From Pseudomonas sp. B21_DOA (GTDB lineage Bacteria; Pseudomonadota; Gammaproteobacteria; Pseudomonadales; Pseudomonadaceae), in contig CP086683.1 of the NCBI GenBank assembly GCA_030544685.1, positions 2,604,001-2,668,000 on the forward strand: DNA of 64,000 nt. The letters run 5' to 3'. The position numbers and the translations under genes were made by a program. The notes under the pieces are model-generated. The model made no database searches, had not been told where the DNA came from, and saw only the letters and a program-made list of their open reading frames with translations. Below, in pieces: positions 16,884-25,663 of the stretch. Every line of letters starts with the position of its first letter. The first letter of the stretch is position 1.

Positions 16884-18296
16884 ATGAGTGGACAACCCTC
16901 GCAATCAGGCGAGCTTAAACGCGGCCTGAAAAATCGCCATATTCAACTGATCGCCCTCGGTGGCGCGATCGGTACCGGATTGTTCCTCGGTTCTGCCGGG
17001 GTACTGAAATCCGCCGGCCCGTCGATGATCCTCGGCTACGCCATCTGCGGCTTCATCGCCTTCATGATCATGCGCCAGCTCGGCGAAATGATCGTCGAAG
17101 AGCCGGTGGCCGGTTCCTTCAGCCACTTTGCCCACAAATACTGGGGCGGTTTCGCCGGTTTTCTCTCGGGCTGGAACTGCTGGATTCTGTACATTCTGGT
17201 GGGCATGTCCGAGCTGACAGCGGTCGGCAAGTACATCCATTACTGGGCGCCGGACATCCCGACCTGGGTCTCCGCTGCCGCATTCTTTGTGCTGATCAAC
17301 GCGATTAACCTGGCCAACGTCAAAGTCTTCGGTGAAGCCGAATTCTGGTTCGCGATCATCAAGGTTGTGGCCATCGTCGGCATGATCGCGCTGGGCAGCT
17401 ACCTGCTGGTCAGCGGCCACGGCGGCCCGCAAGCGTCGGTGAGTAACCTGTGGTCCCACGGCGGTTTCTTCCCCAACGGAGTGAGCGGTCTGGTGATGGC
17501 CATGGCGATCATCATGTTCTCCTTCGGCGGTCTGGAAATGCTCGGTTTCACCGCAGCCGAAGCCGACAAGCCGAAAACCGTGATCCCGAAAGCGATCAAT
17601 CAGGTGATCTACCGCATCCTGATTTTCTACATCGGCGCGCTGGTGATCCTGTTGTCGCTGACCCCGTGGGACAGCCTGCTGGAAACCCTCAACGCGTCCG
17701 GCGATTCCTATAGCGGCAGCCCGTTCGTCCAGGTGTTTTCGATGCTCGGTAGCAACACCGCCGCGCACATCCTCAACTTCGTCGTGCTGACCGCTGCGCT
17801 GTCGGTGTACAACAGTGGCACCTACTGCAATAGCCGCATGCTGCTGGGCATGGCCGAGCAGGGTGATGCACCGAAAGGCCTGGCGAAGATCGACAAGCGC
17901 GGCGTGCCGGTGCGTTCGATTCTGGCGTCGGCGGCAGTGACGCTGGTTGCCGTGTTGCTCAACTATCTGATCCCGCAACACGCGCTGGAACTGCTGATGT
18001 CGCTGGTGGTTGCGACGCTGGTGATCAACTGGGCGATGATCAGCTACTCGCACTTCAAGTTCCGCCAGCACATGAACCAGACCAAGCAGACGCCGCTGTT
18101 CAAGGCGCTGTGGTATCCGTACGGCAACTTCGTCTGCCTGGCGTTCGTGGTGTTCATCCTCGGCGTGATGCTGCTGATCCCGGGGATCCAGATCTCGGTG
18201 TATGCGATTCCGGTGTGGGTGGTGTTCATGTGGGTCTGCTACCTGATCAAGAACAAGCGCAGTGTGCAGCCGGTGGTGGCTGCAACGGCGAAATAA
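16884..18296 (+). CDS. aroP: Aromatic amino acid permease (AroP-like, APC family)
   Basis: This 470-residue inner-membrane proton symporter with twelve predicted helices belongs to the amino acid transporter (AAT) family. The N-terminus KRGLKNRHIQLIALGGAIG, the block GEMIVEEPVAGSFSHFAHKY and the segment IIMFSFGGLEMLGFTAAEAD are nearly the same as E. coli AroP, which takes up Phe, Tyr and Trp; the length also matches. Other AAT members (PheP, LysP, GabP) have similar folds, so exact specificity is inferred. The ATG at 16884 lacks a strong Shine-Dalgarno, which fits possible translational control by the upstream leader. Phenylalanine-degradation genes lie about 3 kb downstream. Confidence 0.87.
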   Translation: MSGQPSQSGELKRGLKNRHIQLIALGGAIGTGLFLGSAGVLKSAGPSMILGYAICGFIAFMIMRQLGEMIVEEPVAGSFSHFAHKYWGGFAGFLSGWNCWILYILVGMSELTAVGKYIHYWAPDIPTWVSAAAFFVLINAINLANVKVFGEAEFWFAIIKVVAIVGMIALGSYLLVSGHGGPQASVSNLWSHGGFFPNGVSGLVMAMAIIMFSFGGLEMLGFTAAEADKPKTVIPKAINQVIYRILIFYIGALVILLSLTPWDSLLETLNASGDSYSGSPFVQVFSMLGSNTAAHILNFVVLTAALSVYNSGTYCNSRMLLGMAEQGDAPKGLAKIDKRGVPVRSILASAAVTLVAVLLNYLIPQHALELLMSLVVATLVINWAMISYSHFKFRQHMNQTKQTPLFKALWYPYGNFVCLAFVVFILGVMLLIPGIQISVYAIPVWVVFMWVCYLIKNKRSVQPVVAATAK

Positions 18297-18315
18297 CCGC
18301 GCAAGCAGAAACGAC

Positions 18316-18346
18316 AAACCCGGCCAGAGTGCCGGGTTTGTTGTTT
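18316..18346 (+). terminator. Terminator-like hairpin after aroP
   Basis: AAACCCGGC-cagagt-GCCGGGTTT followed by GTTGTTTTG. The stem is strong and the T-run is interrupted. Confidence 0.75.
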
Positions 18347-18378
18347 TGAAATGGAAAAATCTGGCATCACACCGAACC

Positions 18379-18469
18379 CTGTGGGAGCGAGCCTGCTCGC
18401 GAAAGCGGTCCATCAGAAACATCTGCATCGACTGACACACCGCCTTCGCGAGCAGGCTCGCTCCCACAG
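18379..18469. repeat. REPIN
   Basis: TGTGGGAGCGAGCCTGCTCG and its inverted copy, about 90 nt in all, in the gap between aroP and arfB. Confidence 0.9.
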
Positions 18470-18520
18470 AGGTTGAGTGAATCAGGTTATCCTGCACCCT
18501 CTGATTACGGACGTTTTTCC

Positions 18521-18933
18521 ATGCTGGTGATTTCCAACAACGTGCATCTGCCGGATGCCGAGATCGAGTTGACCGCCATCCGCGCGCAAGGCGCCGGTGG
18601 GCAGAACGTCAACAAGGTTTCCAGCGCCATGCATTTGCGCTTCGACATTCCCAACTCGTCATTGCCGGAGTTCTACAAGGAACGCCTGCTGGCGCTGCGT
18701 GACAGTCGTATCACCAGCGACGGCGTGCTGATCATCAAGGCGCAGCAATATCGCACCCAGGAAGCCAATCGCGCCGATGCGCTGGAGCGGCTGGTCGAGC
18801 TGATTCTCAGCGCCACCAAAGTCGAAAAGAAACGCCGCCCCACCAAACCGACCCTCGGCTCGAAGAAGCGTCGGCTGGAGTCGAAAACCAAGCGCGGTAG
18901 CATCAAGGCCGGGCGCGGCAAGGTGGACTTTAA
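18521..18933 (+). CDS. arfB: Alternative ribosome-rescue factor / peptidyl-tRNA hydrolase ArfB, stop masked by one missing base
   Basis: ArfB (YaeJ, ICT1 type) hydrolyses peptidyl-tRNA on ribosomes stalled without a stop codon. The catalytic GGQ motif is visible in [18 protein letters not shown], and the basic C-terminal tail that probes the empty mRNA channel is visible in [19 protein letters not shown]. The natural end should be GRGKVDF at residue 137, the usual family length. In the printed sequence the TTT at 18929-18931 runs on as AAG; one more T would give TTT-TAA. Without it the frame reads 60 further codons antisense through the convergent MFS gene. I end the gene at the expected stop. 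Confidence 0.88.
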
Positions 18934-20126
18934 GCCTCGCGGTATCTCGCCGTGTGCTTGTACAGATAGACACTCAGACCGAGTCCACTCAACGCCGCGA
19001 AGGCTGCGAACAGAAAGATCGACGCAAAGCCGAACCCCGCCGCAATCGCCCCGGCCAGCGGTCCGGTGATCCCCAGCGACAAATCAATGAACAACGAATA
19101 GGCACCGACCGCCGCGCCACGGCTGGAGGCCGGGACCAGATTCACTGCCTCCACGCCCAGCGCCGGGAACACCAGCGAGAAACCGAAGCCGCTCAGCGCC
19201 GCGCCGGCCAATGCCCAGTGTGCATCCGGTGCGATCCACAGCAACAACAAACCCAAGGTTTCCACCGACAGGCAGGCAATCGCCACGCGGAAGCCGCCGA
19301 GGCGGTTGATCAGGTTGCCGAACAGCAGCCGCGCGCCGATGAAGCTGGCGCCGAACAGGCTCAGGCACAGCACGGCGTTGTCCCAGTGCTGAGTCGCGTA
19401 ATACAGGGTAATGAAAGTGGCGATGGTGCCAAAACCGATCGAACCCAGCGCGAGCCCGCAACCATGCGGGAAGACTTTGCCGAGCACGTGCATGAACGGC
19501 AGGCGTTCACCGGCAACAATCGGTGCCGCAGTTTTCGGCCATGCCAGCGCCAGACCGAGCAAAGCGAGGAGGATGATGCTCACGCCCATGCTCCACAAAC
19601 CCAGCCGGCTCACCAGCCACACACCGAACGGCGCGCCGATCGCCAGGGCGCCGTAACTGGCGATGCCGTTCCAGGAAATCACTTTCGCCGTATTTGCCGC
19701 GCCGACGCGACCGATGCCCCAGCCAATCGAGCCGGAACCGACCAGGCTTTCCGCGCTACCCAGCACCAGGCGGCCAATCAACAGGCTGATCAGGCTCAGC
19801 AGCGGCAGGTTCGGTGTCCACGCCGAGATCAGCATGAACACGCCGCTCAAGCCACAACCCGCGAGGCCGATCATCACCGCGCGTTTGCTGCCCTGGTTGT
19901 CGATGATCTTGCCGGCGTACGGGCGGCTGAGCAGGGTGGCGAGGTATTGCACGCTGATCACCAGCCCGGCGATCACTGCGCCGAAACCGAGGTCGCTGTG
20001 GACATAGCCCGGCAACACGGCGAGCGGGATGCCGATGTTCAGGTAACCGATGAAGGTGAAGAGGACGATGGAAACTACTTGCAGCGTAACCGCCAGCGGA
20101 CGCTGGGGCTCGGATATAGACGACAT
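18930..20126 (-). CDS. MFS transporter (YhhS-like arabinose/drug efflux type)
   Basis: A 398-residue major facilitator with twelve predicted helices. It begins [20 protein letters not shown], has the loop 2-3 motif [16 protein letters not shown] typical of the superfamily, and ends with a short tail KHTARYREA. The family (YhhS/UPF0226-type) is linked to efflux of sugars or drugs, but no substrate is visible here. Its TAA stop shares bases with the expected arfB stop, so the two genes converge tail to tail. Confidence 0.88.
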   Translation of the reverse strand: MSSISEPQRPLAVTLQVVSIVLFTFIGYLNIGIPLAVLPGYVHSDLGFGAVIAGLVISVQYLATLLSRPYAGKIIDNQGSKRAVMIGLAGCGLSGVFMLISAWTPNLPLLSLISLLIGRLVLGSAESLVGSGSIGWGIGRVGAANTAKVISWNGIASYGALAIGAPFGVWLVSRLGLWSMGVSIILLALLGLALAWPKTAAPIVAGERLPFMHVLGKVFPHGCGLALGSIGFGTIATFITLYYATQHWDNAVLCLSLFGASFIGARLLFGNLINRLGGFRVAIACLSVETLGLLLLWIAPDAHWALAGAALSGFGFSLVFPALGVEAVNLVPASSRGAAVGAYSLFIDLSLGITGPLAGAIAAGFGFASIFLFAAFAALSGLGLSVYLYKHTARYREA

Positions 20127-20229
20127 GGGTAACGATCCACGGGAGCAGCCGATTAGATAGGCTGCTCATGATACCGGCGTGAACCGCTCAAGGGCGGGGA
20201 AAAGTAAAACTATTTGCCGGGCGGCGCGT

Positions 20230-20412
20230 TCAGGATTTCGCCGGAGCGACCAGTTGCGTGGTGACGAGGGCGGCGAGGGCATTTTCTTCGCTGCCGAAAC
20301 GCTCGAGCAGGGCGGCCTGTTTCTCGGGTGAGAGGCGATTCCAGATCTCGATCATTTTCTCGGTGGCGCCGATCAGCACGGCAGCTTGGCTTTCGGAGAA
20401 TTCGTCGGTCAT
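20230..20412 (-). CDS. Small conserved protein, unknown function
   Basis: A 60-residue acidic, helical protein starting MTDEFSESQAAVLIGATEKM and containing IWNRLSPEKQAALLERFGSE. No signal peptide, Cys pair or membrane segment. Codon use matches neighbouring genes, and a GC-rich GAGCCCGCC precedes the ATG without a strong Shine-Dalgarno. I do not recognise a characterised family. Confidence 0.6.
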   Translation of the reverse strand: MTDEFSESQAAVLIGATEKMIEIWNRLSPEKQAALLERFGSEENALAALVTTQLVAPAKS

Positions 20413-20482
20413 GGCGGGCTCGGGTTTCAGGCAGTGTGGAAAGCGCATGTTAGCGCTTTCCACACGGTCTGTACGGCGGGTC

Positions 20483-20613
20483 TTACTCTTCGCTGTCGGC
20501 TTTGCGGCTGTCAGCGGCTTCTTGCGGCTCGGGCTTTTCGGCGCCGGCGTGTTGCGGGGTCGTCTGCTCAGGTACGTGCAGGCTTGGGAAGGGAGATTGG
20601 GAATCTCGTGCAT
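20483..20613 (-). CDS. Possible 43-residue acidic small protein, one frame break
   Basis: An ATG at 20613 with GAGGAG about nine bases upstream gives MHEIPNLP and then, in the printed frame, a basic sequence. Restoring one base in the C-runs near 20586-20601 switches to a hydrophilic acidic ending (SLHVPEQTTPQHAGAEKPE, then SRKADSEE) and a stop at 20483-20485, for 43 residues. The acidic ending looks more like real protein than the printed one, and the same type of break occurs in verified genes in this window. Function unknown. Confidence 0.4.
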
Positions 20614-20765
20614 GGTTGCGCTCCTCGCTAAGTCTGTTGATAGATCAGGTGCTCCGCGCTTTACAAAGCCTGCGCAGGATACAGCAGGAAAAATGACAAT
20701 CAGACTTTTAATTCAAATTAATGCGACAGATGGCCGCAGGGAGGGAGGCGACCACAAAAACCAAA

Positions 20766-20933
20766 TGTGGGAGTGGACTTTTGTGGCGAGGGATTTATCC
20801 CCGATGGGCTGCGAAGCGGCCCCAACCCTGCGTTCGCGGAATGTCTGACACTCCGCGATCAACGGTTTACGACTGCTGCGCAGCCGGTCGGGGATAAATC
20901 CCCTCACCACAGGGCTCGCTCCCACAGGGTTTT
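20766..20933. repeat. Composite imperfect inverted repeat
   Basis: The left arm GTGGGAGTGGACTTTTGTGG with GGCGAGGGATTTATCCCC is mirrored by GGGGATAAATCCCCTCACCA and CTCGCTCCCACA on the right. It combines a REP-like outer stem with the inner words seen at 9638-9787. Confidence 0.75.
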
Positions 20934-20945
20934 GTGTTGCAGTAA

Positions 20946-22139
20946 CTATTTGCAAGCGCTGGCGATGGCGTCAGCCAGCAAGGCGAGGCGGGTGGCGTCG
21001 ATGCCGGCGACGTTGGCCCGGCCCGAGCTGACCATGTACACGCTGTGCCGCTCGCGCAGGGTTTTCACCTGTTCCGGCGACAGGCCGGTGTAGGAGAACA
21101 TCCCGCGTTGCACGCCAATGTGCGCAAAACGCTCGCGCAAACCGTGGGGCTCCAGCGCTTCGACCAGACCGCTGCGCAGCTGCGCGATCCGCAAGCGCAT
21201 GGCTTCCACTTCATCGGCCCAGCGCGCTTTCAGCTCTGGATCGGCAAGGATGGTCGCGACCACCGCAGCACCGTGATCCGGCGGCGTCGACCACAGGTTG
21301 CGGGCGATATTGGCCAGTTGACTGCGGATGTCGATGAGCTTGTCGGCGCTGGTCGCGCAGACGATCAGCGCACCGGTGCGGTCGCGGTACAGGCCGAAGT
21401 TCTTCGAGCAGGAACTGGTGATCAGCAGTTCCGGCACTTGCGCCGCGAACAACCGGGTCGACCACGCGTCCTGCTCCAGACCATCACCAAAACCCTGATA
21501 AGCGAAGTCGATCAGCGGCAGCAGGTCGCGGTTGCGCACCACTTCCAGCACACGCTTCCAGTCGTCATGGCTGAGGTCGAAACCGGTCGGGTTGTGGCAG
21601 CACGCGTGCAACAGCACTACGTCGCCCTTCGGCACTTCCCTGAGCACAGCGAGCATGGCTTCGACATCGAGGCGGTTGTCGCTGCCGACGTACGGGTAGT
21701 GGCTGACCTTGACCTTGGCGGCGGCGAAGATGGTTTCGTGGATCGGCCAGGTCGGGTTGCTCAACCACACGCCTTTGCCCGGCAGGCATTGCGCAATGAA
21801 GTCGGCCGCCAGCCGCAGGGCACCGGTGCCGCCCGGGGTCTGGGTGGCGCCGGCGCGTTGTTCGGTGAGCAGTTGTGAGTCGGCGCCGAGCACCAGCTCA
21901 TTGATGACCTTGCCGAACAGCGGGTTGCCATGGCCACCGATGTAGGTCTTGGTGTCCTGGCTTTCGACCAGTCGCGCTTCGGCGATTTTCACCGCCTCCG
22001 GGATCGGCGTCAGGCCCTGGGCATCCTTGTAGACGCCAACGCCGAGGTCGAATTTGCGCGGATTGGCATCCTGCGCATAGGCCTCCATCAAACCGAGAAT
22101 CGGGTCGCCGGGAACCCGGCCGATGGCGTCGAAGTGCAT
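20946..22139 (-). CDS. phhC: Aromatic amino acid aminotransferase PhhC
   Basis: This 397-residue PLP enzyme of the class I aspartate/aromatic aminotransferase type converts tyrosine (and phenylalanine) to the 2-oxo acid in catabolism. The PLP lysine is in SSCSKNFGLYRDRTGAL, the cofactor-binding Asn in HACCHNPTGFDLS and the Asp/Tyr in LIDFAYQGFGDG. It starts [20 protein letters not shown]. Its ATG overlaps the phhB stop (TAATG), so the two are translationally coupled in the phhABC operon. Confidence 0.94.
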   Translation of the reverse strand: MHFDAIGRVPGDPILGLMEAYAQDANPRKFDLGVGVYKDAQGLTPIPEAVKIAEARLVESQDTKTYIGGHGNPLFGKVINELVLGADSQLLTEQRAGATQTPGGTGALRLAADFIAQCLPGKGVWLSNPTWPIHETIFAAAKVKVSHYPYVGSDNRLDVEAMLAVLREVPKGDVVLLHACCHNPTGFDLSHDDWKRVLEVVRNRDLLPLIDFAYQGFGDGLEQDAWSTRLFAAQVPELLITSSCSKNFGLYRDRTGALIVCATSADKLIDIRSQLANIARNLWSTPPDHGAAVVATILADPELKARWADEVEAMRLRIAQLRSGLVEALEPHGLRERFAHIGVQRGMFSYTGLSPEQVKTLRERHSVYMVSSGRANVAGIDATRLALLADAIASACK

Positions 22140-22495
22140 TACTTGCGTCCTTCTGCGGTCTTGGCCACTTCGTCAGTGCGCGCGGCCATGATGAAGTCGT
22201 TGCGGTGCAGGCCTTTGATCGAGTGGCTCCACCAGGTCACGGTGACTTTGCCCCATTCGGTCAGCAGACCCGGGTGGTGACCTTCGGCCTCGGAAATCTC
22301 GCCCACTGCGTTGGTGAATGCCAGCGCATGTTTGAAGTTCTTGAACAGGAAAACTTTCTCCAGCTGCATGATGCCGTCGCGTACTTCGATGTTCCAGTCA
22401 GGGATCTGCTTGATCAGGATCGGCAGTTCTTCATCGCTGACTTGTGGCGCATCGGCGCGGCAGGCTTCGCAGTGGGCTTGGTTCAAAGTCGACAT
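22139..22495 (-). CDS. phhB: Pterin-4a-carbinolamine dehydratase PhhB
   Basis: A 118-residue protein with the PCD signature [20 protein letters not shown] followed by THS-type [13 protein letters not shown]. It regenerates the pterin cofactor used by PhhA and in Pseudomonas is also needed for normal PhhA levels. Start [20 protein letters not shown] contains two Cys not required for catalysis. It lies between phhA and phhC and overlaps the latter by one base. Confidence 0.95.
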   Translation of the reverse strand: MSTLNQAHCEACRADAPQVSDEELPILIKQIPDWNIEVRDGIMQLEKVFLFKNFKHALAFTNAVGEISEAEGHHPGLLTEWGKVTVTWWSHSIKGLHRNDFIMAARTDEVAKTAEGRK

Positions 22496-22610
22496 GGTGT
22501 ATTCCTGAAAACGAGTGTGTTTTTTATTAAAGCGCGTGTGCCGTCAATGCCGTCACGCTAAAGCAAAGTGACAGCGACGGACAGACGCAATTGTCAGCAA
22601 AAGTCGCGGT

Positions 22611-23402
22611 TCAGGCGGCTTTGGGTTTCGGCGGAAATTTCGGCGCGTGCAAGCCCAGCTGCATGCCCTGACGAACCATGGCCATGATGTCTTCATGGGC
22701 CACGTCGAACAGGCGCTTGAGGTTCGGCAGGACAAAATACAGCGGTTGCAGGATGTCGATGCGATACGGCGTGCGCATGGCTTCCAGCGGATCGAAGCGC
22801 TGGTGCTCGGGCTCGTCCGACAGGCAGTAAACGGTTTCTTTGGGCGAGGACAGAATCCCGCCGCCGTAGATGCGCTTGCCCTGCGGGGTGTCGACCAGAC
22901 CGAATTCGATGGTCATCCAGTACAGCCGCGCCAGGTACACACGCTCTTCCTTGGTCGCTTGCAGGCCGAGCTTGCCGTAGGTGTGGGTGAATTCGGCGAA
23001 ATACGGGTTGGTCAGCAGCGGGCAGTGGCCGAAGATCTCGTGGAAGATGTCCGGCTCTTGCAGATAGTCGAGCTCTTCGCGGGTACGAATGAAGGTGGCG
23101 ACGGGGAATTGCTTGCTGGCAAGCAATTCGAAAAAGGTCTGGAAGGGGATTAGCGCTGGCACCCGGGCAACTTGCCAACCGGTGGTCTCGCCGAGGACTT
23201 TATTGATCTCGGCCAGTTGCGGGATGCGGTCGTGGGGCAGGCCGAGTTTTTCGATACCGTCCAGGTATTCCTGGCACGCGCGACCTTCAATCACCTTCAA
23301 CTGGCGAGTGATCAGCGTGTTCCACACCGCATGTTCTTCAGCGGGGTAGTCGATAAAACCTTGCGCATCGGGCTCGCGAGCCACGTATTGCGTCTGCTTC
23401 AT
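22611..23402 (-). CDS. phhA: Phenylalanine 4-monooxygenase PhhA
   Basis: This 263-residue iron- and tetrahydropterin-dependent enzyme converts phenylalanine to tyrosine. The two iron-ligand histidines lie in DIFHEIFGHCPLL and the glutamate ligand in MTIEFGLVDTPQG; the length equals that of other bacterial PhhA proteins, which lack the regulatory ACT domain of the animal enzyme. It starts MKQTQYVAREPDAQGFIDYP. It is the first gene of phhABC and divergent from phhR, with a candidate sigma-54 promoter and a PhhR-like site upstream. Confidence 0.96.
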   Translation of the reverse strand: MKQTQYVAREPDAQGFIDYPAEEHAVWNTLITRQLKVIEGRACQEYLDGIEKLGLPHDRIPQLAEINKVLGETTGWQVARVPALIPFQTFFELLASKQFPVATFIRTREELDYLQEPDIFHEIFGHCPLLTNPYFAEFTHTYGKLGLQATKEERVYLARLYWMTIEFGLVDTPQGKRIYGGGILSSPKETVYCLSDEPEHQRFDPLEAMRTPYRIDILQPLYFVLPNLKRLFDVAHEDIMAMVRQGMQLGLHAPKFPPKPKAA

Positions 23403-23446
23403 GCTGCTCTCCTGCTAGGAAATTCGTTTTTGTTATGTCCAGCGAT

Positions 23447-23462
23447 GGCTAAAGGAATACCC
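23447..23462 (-). promoter_or_regulatory. Candidate sigma-54 promoter of phhABC
   Basis: Read on the minus strand, GGGGTATTCCTTTAGCC has the required GG-N10-GC spacing (GG 23461-23460, GC 23449-23448), about 46 nt before the phhA ATG. The -12 part is TAGC rather than the preferred TTGC. The phh operon of P. aeruginosa is RpoN-dependent and driven by PhhR, which supports the call. Confidence 0.45.
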
Positions 23463-23522
23463 CAGAGTGCGAAGGCGCGCAGCATGTTGAGCCGTGAGTG
23501 CGTAGGAAAATTCAACTGATTT

Positions 23523-23540
23523 CGTAAAGTTATCGTTACG
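23523..23540. promoter_or_regulatory. PhhR/TyrR-box-like site upstream of phhA
   Basis: CGTAAA-GTTATC-GTTACG is a two-half-site palindrome with N6 spacing, close to the TGTAAA-N6-TTTACA PhhR box of P. putida. It lies about 120 nt upstream of phhA, a normal enhancer distance, in the phhA-phhR divergent region. Confidence 0.55.
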
Positions 23541-23663
23541 CTTGGTCGGGTAATGCGCGTTTGCGGTGATTGGCGGGTTTGAAATGGGTCGGGACTGTCA
23601 CATAATCTTGACAACTATCTGCGTGCCTCGACAGAAAACAATTTGGCGCGCAACGCGATTCCT

Positions 23664-23752
23664 TGTGGGAGCGAGCTTGCTCGCGAAAGCGGTGGGCCTG
23701 ACACATCAATGCAGGATGTGCCGCCGCCTTCGCGAGCAAGCTCGCTCCCACA
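23664..23752. repeat. REPIN in the phhA-phhR intergenic region
   Basis: TGTGGGAGCGAGCTTGCTCG and its inverse, placed between the PhhR-box-like site and the phhR start codon, only 39 nt before that start. Confidence 0.9.
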
Positions 23753-23791
23753 GGGATGTGTCAATTTTCCAGTCTTGTCGGGCCTTTTTCT

Positions 23792-25349
23792 ATGCGCATC
23801 AAAGTCCACTGCCAGAACCGCATCGGCATCCTGCGCGATATTCTCAATCTGCTGGTGGCATACGGGATCAACGTTGCCCGCGGTGAGGTTGGCGGTGAGC
23901 ATGGCAACGCGATCTACCTGCACTGCCCGAACCTGATCAACATCCAGTTCCAGGCATTGCGGCCGAAATTCGAGGCAATCGGCGGGGTGTTCGGCGTCAA
24001 GCGCGTCGGGCTGATGCCCAGCGAGCGCCGGCATATGGAATTGAATGCGCTGCTCGGCGCGCTGGAATTTCCGGTGCTGTCGATTGACATGGGCGGCTCG
24101 ATCGTCGCGGCCAACCGCGCTGCAGCGCAATTGCTCGGCGTGCGTGTCGATGAGGTGCCGGGGATTCCATTGTCGCGCTACGCTGAGGATTTCGATTTGC
24201 CGGAACTGGTGCGCGCCAACAAATCGCGAATCAACGGCATGCGCGTCAAGGTCAAGGGCGACATCTTTCTCGCCGACATCGCGCCGCTGCAATCGGAGCA
24301 CGATGACAGCGAGGCCATGGCCGGCGCCGTATTGACTCTGCACCGCGCCGACCGCGTCGGCGAGCGTATCTACAATGTGCGCAAGCAAGAGCTGCGCGGC
24401 TTCGACAGTATTTTCCAAAGCTCGAAAGTCATGGCCGCTGTGGTCCGCGAAGCGCGACGCATGGCACCGCTGGATGCGCCGCTATTAATAGAAGGCGAAA
24501 CCGGCACCGGCAAGGAACTGCTCGCGCGCGCCTGTCACCTTGCCAGTCCGCGCGGACAGTCACCGTTGATGGCGCTCAACTGCGCCGGGTTGCCGGAGTC
24601 GATGGCCGAGACCGAACTGTTCGGCTACGGCCCCGGCGCCTTCGAAGGCGCACGGGCCGAAGGCAAGCTCGGCCTGCTGGAGTTGACCGCTGGCGGCACG
24701 CTGTTTCTCGATGGCGTCGGCGAGATGAGTCCGCGCTTGCAAGTCAAATTGCTGCGCTTTCTTCAGGACGGCTGCTTCCGTCGCGTCGGCAGTGATGAAG
24801 AGGTGTATCTGGACGTGCGGGTGATCTGCGCGACCCAGGTGGACTTGTCCGAACTGTGCGCGAGGGTGAGTTTCGTCAGGATCTCTATCACCGCTTGAAC
24901 GTGCTGTCGCTGCACATCCCGCCGCTGCGCGAATGCCTCGACGGTCTGACGCCGCTGGTTGAACACTTTCTCGATCAGGCCAGTCGGCAGATCGGCTGTC
25001 CGCTGGCGAAACTGGCCCCGGCGGCGATGGATCGTCTCAGCCATTACCACTGGCCGGGCAACGTGCGGCAATTGGAGAACGTGCTGTTCCAGGCGGTTTC
25101 GTTGTGCGACGGCGGTAAGGTCAAGGCCGAACATATCCGCCTGCCGGATTATGGCGTGCGTCAGCCGCTTGGCGATTTTTCCCTGGATGGACATCTGGAT
25201 GAGATTGTCGGGCGCTTCGAGAAAGCGGTGCTGGAGCGCTTGTATTCCGAGCACCCGAGCAGCCGGCAACTGGGCAAGCGGCTGGGGTTTCGCACACCAC
25301 CATTGCCAACAAGCTGCGTGAGTATGAGGTGGGCAAGTCTGAGTCATAG
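23792..25349 (+). CDS. phhR: TyrR-family sigma-54-type activator PhhR, two frame breaks
   Basis: PhhR responds to aromatic amino acids and activates phhABC. Domains in order: ACT ([20 protein letters not shown], residues 1-70), PAS (about 78-140), and an AAA+ domain with Walker A GETGTGKE, a GPGAFEGA loop replacing the GAFTGA of standard sigma-54 activators (typical of TyrR/PhhR), and Walker [13 protein letters not shown], then a C-terminal HTH. The frame breaks twice: near 24859-24861, where one extra C gives [18 protein letters not shown], and in GGGG 25284-25287, where one extra G restores [18 protein letters not shown], the HTH. With both restored the protein is 519 residues, the expected length. 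As printed it would end after the AAA+ core without DNA-binding helix. Confidence 0.9.
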
Positions 25350-25357
25350 CCGCAAGT

Positions 25358-25463
25358 GATCGTTCCCATGCTCTGCGTGGGAATGCAGCCCGGGACGCTC
25401 CGCGTCCCAAAGCGGACGCAGAGCGTCCAGTGAGGCATTCCCACGCAGAGCATGGGAACGATC
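25358..25463. repeat. Large perfect inverted repeat
   Basis: The arms are 29 bp each: they start GATCGTTCCCATGCTCTGCG and GCATTCCCACGCAGAGCATG. Between them is a second palindrome, GGGACGCTCCGCGTCCC. It begins 9 nt after the phhR stop and could act as a transcription boundary. A half-copy lies at 8320-8374. Confidence 0.88.
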
Positions 25464-25590
25464 AGTGTCCAGGCCGATCCTTGCCACTCACCGGCATGAC
25501 ACCGCCGGTTTTTCGTCTTCGATACATTTCAAATTCCCTCCGACTCCCTCAAGTCCCTTGTTTACCGGGCCTTTGCCCGCCAATAAAAAG

Positions 25591-25608
25591 TTGGTCTGCA
25601 AATTGCTT
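25591..25608 (+). promoter_or_regulatory. Sigma-54 promoter of flgFGHIJKL
   Basis: TTGGTCTGCAAATTGCTT has GG at 25593-25594 and GC at 25605-25606, exact N10 spacing, with the preferred TTGC at -12. It lies 56 nt before the flgF start. The matching operon in P. aeruginosa depends on RpoN and FleR. Confidence 0.8.
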
Positions 25609-25663
25609 ATGGCTGAGCAGTACAGCGGTGGGCGGCAAACGTCCGGCATGCAGAGGAAACACT

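Noticed and set aside
25430..25663. Extended N-terminus of flgF
   Set aside because: The upstream part of the frame spans the inverted repeat and the sigma-54 promoter; FlgF similarity begins at the GTG 25664.
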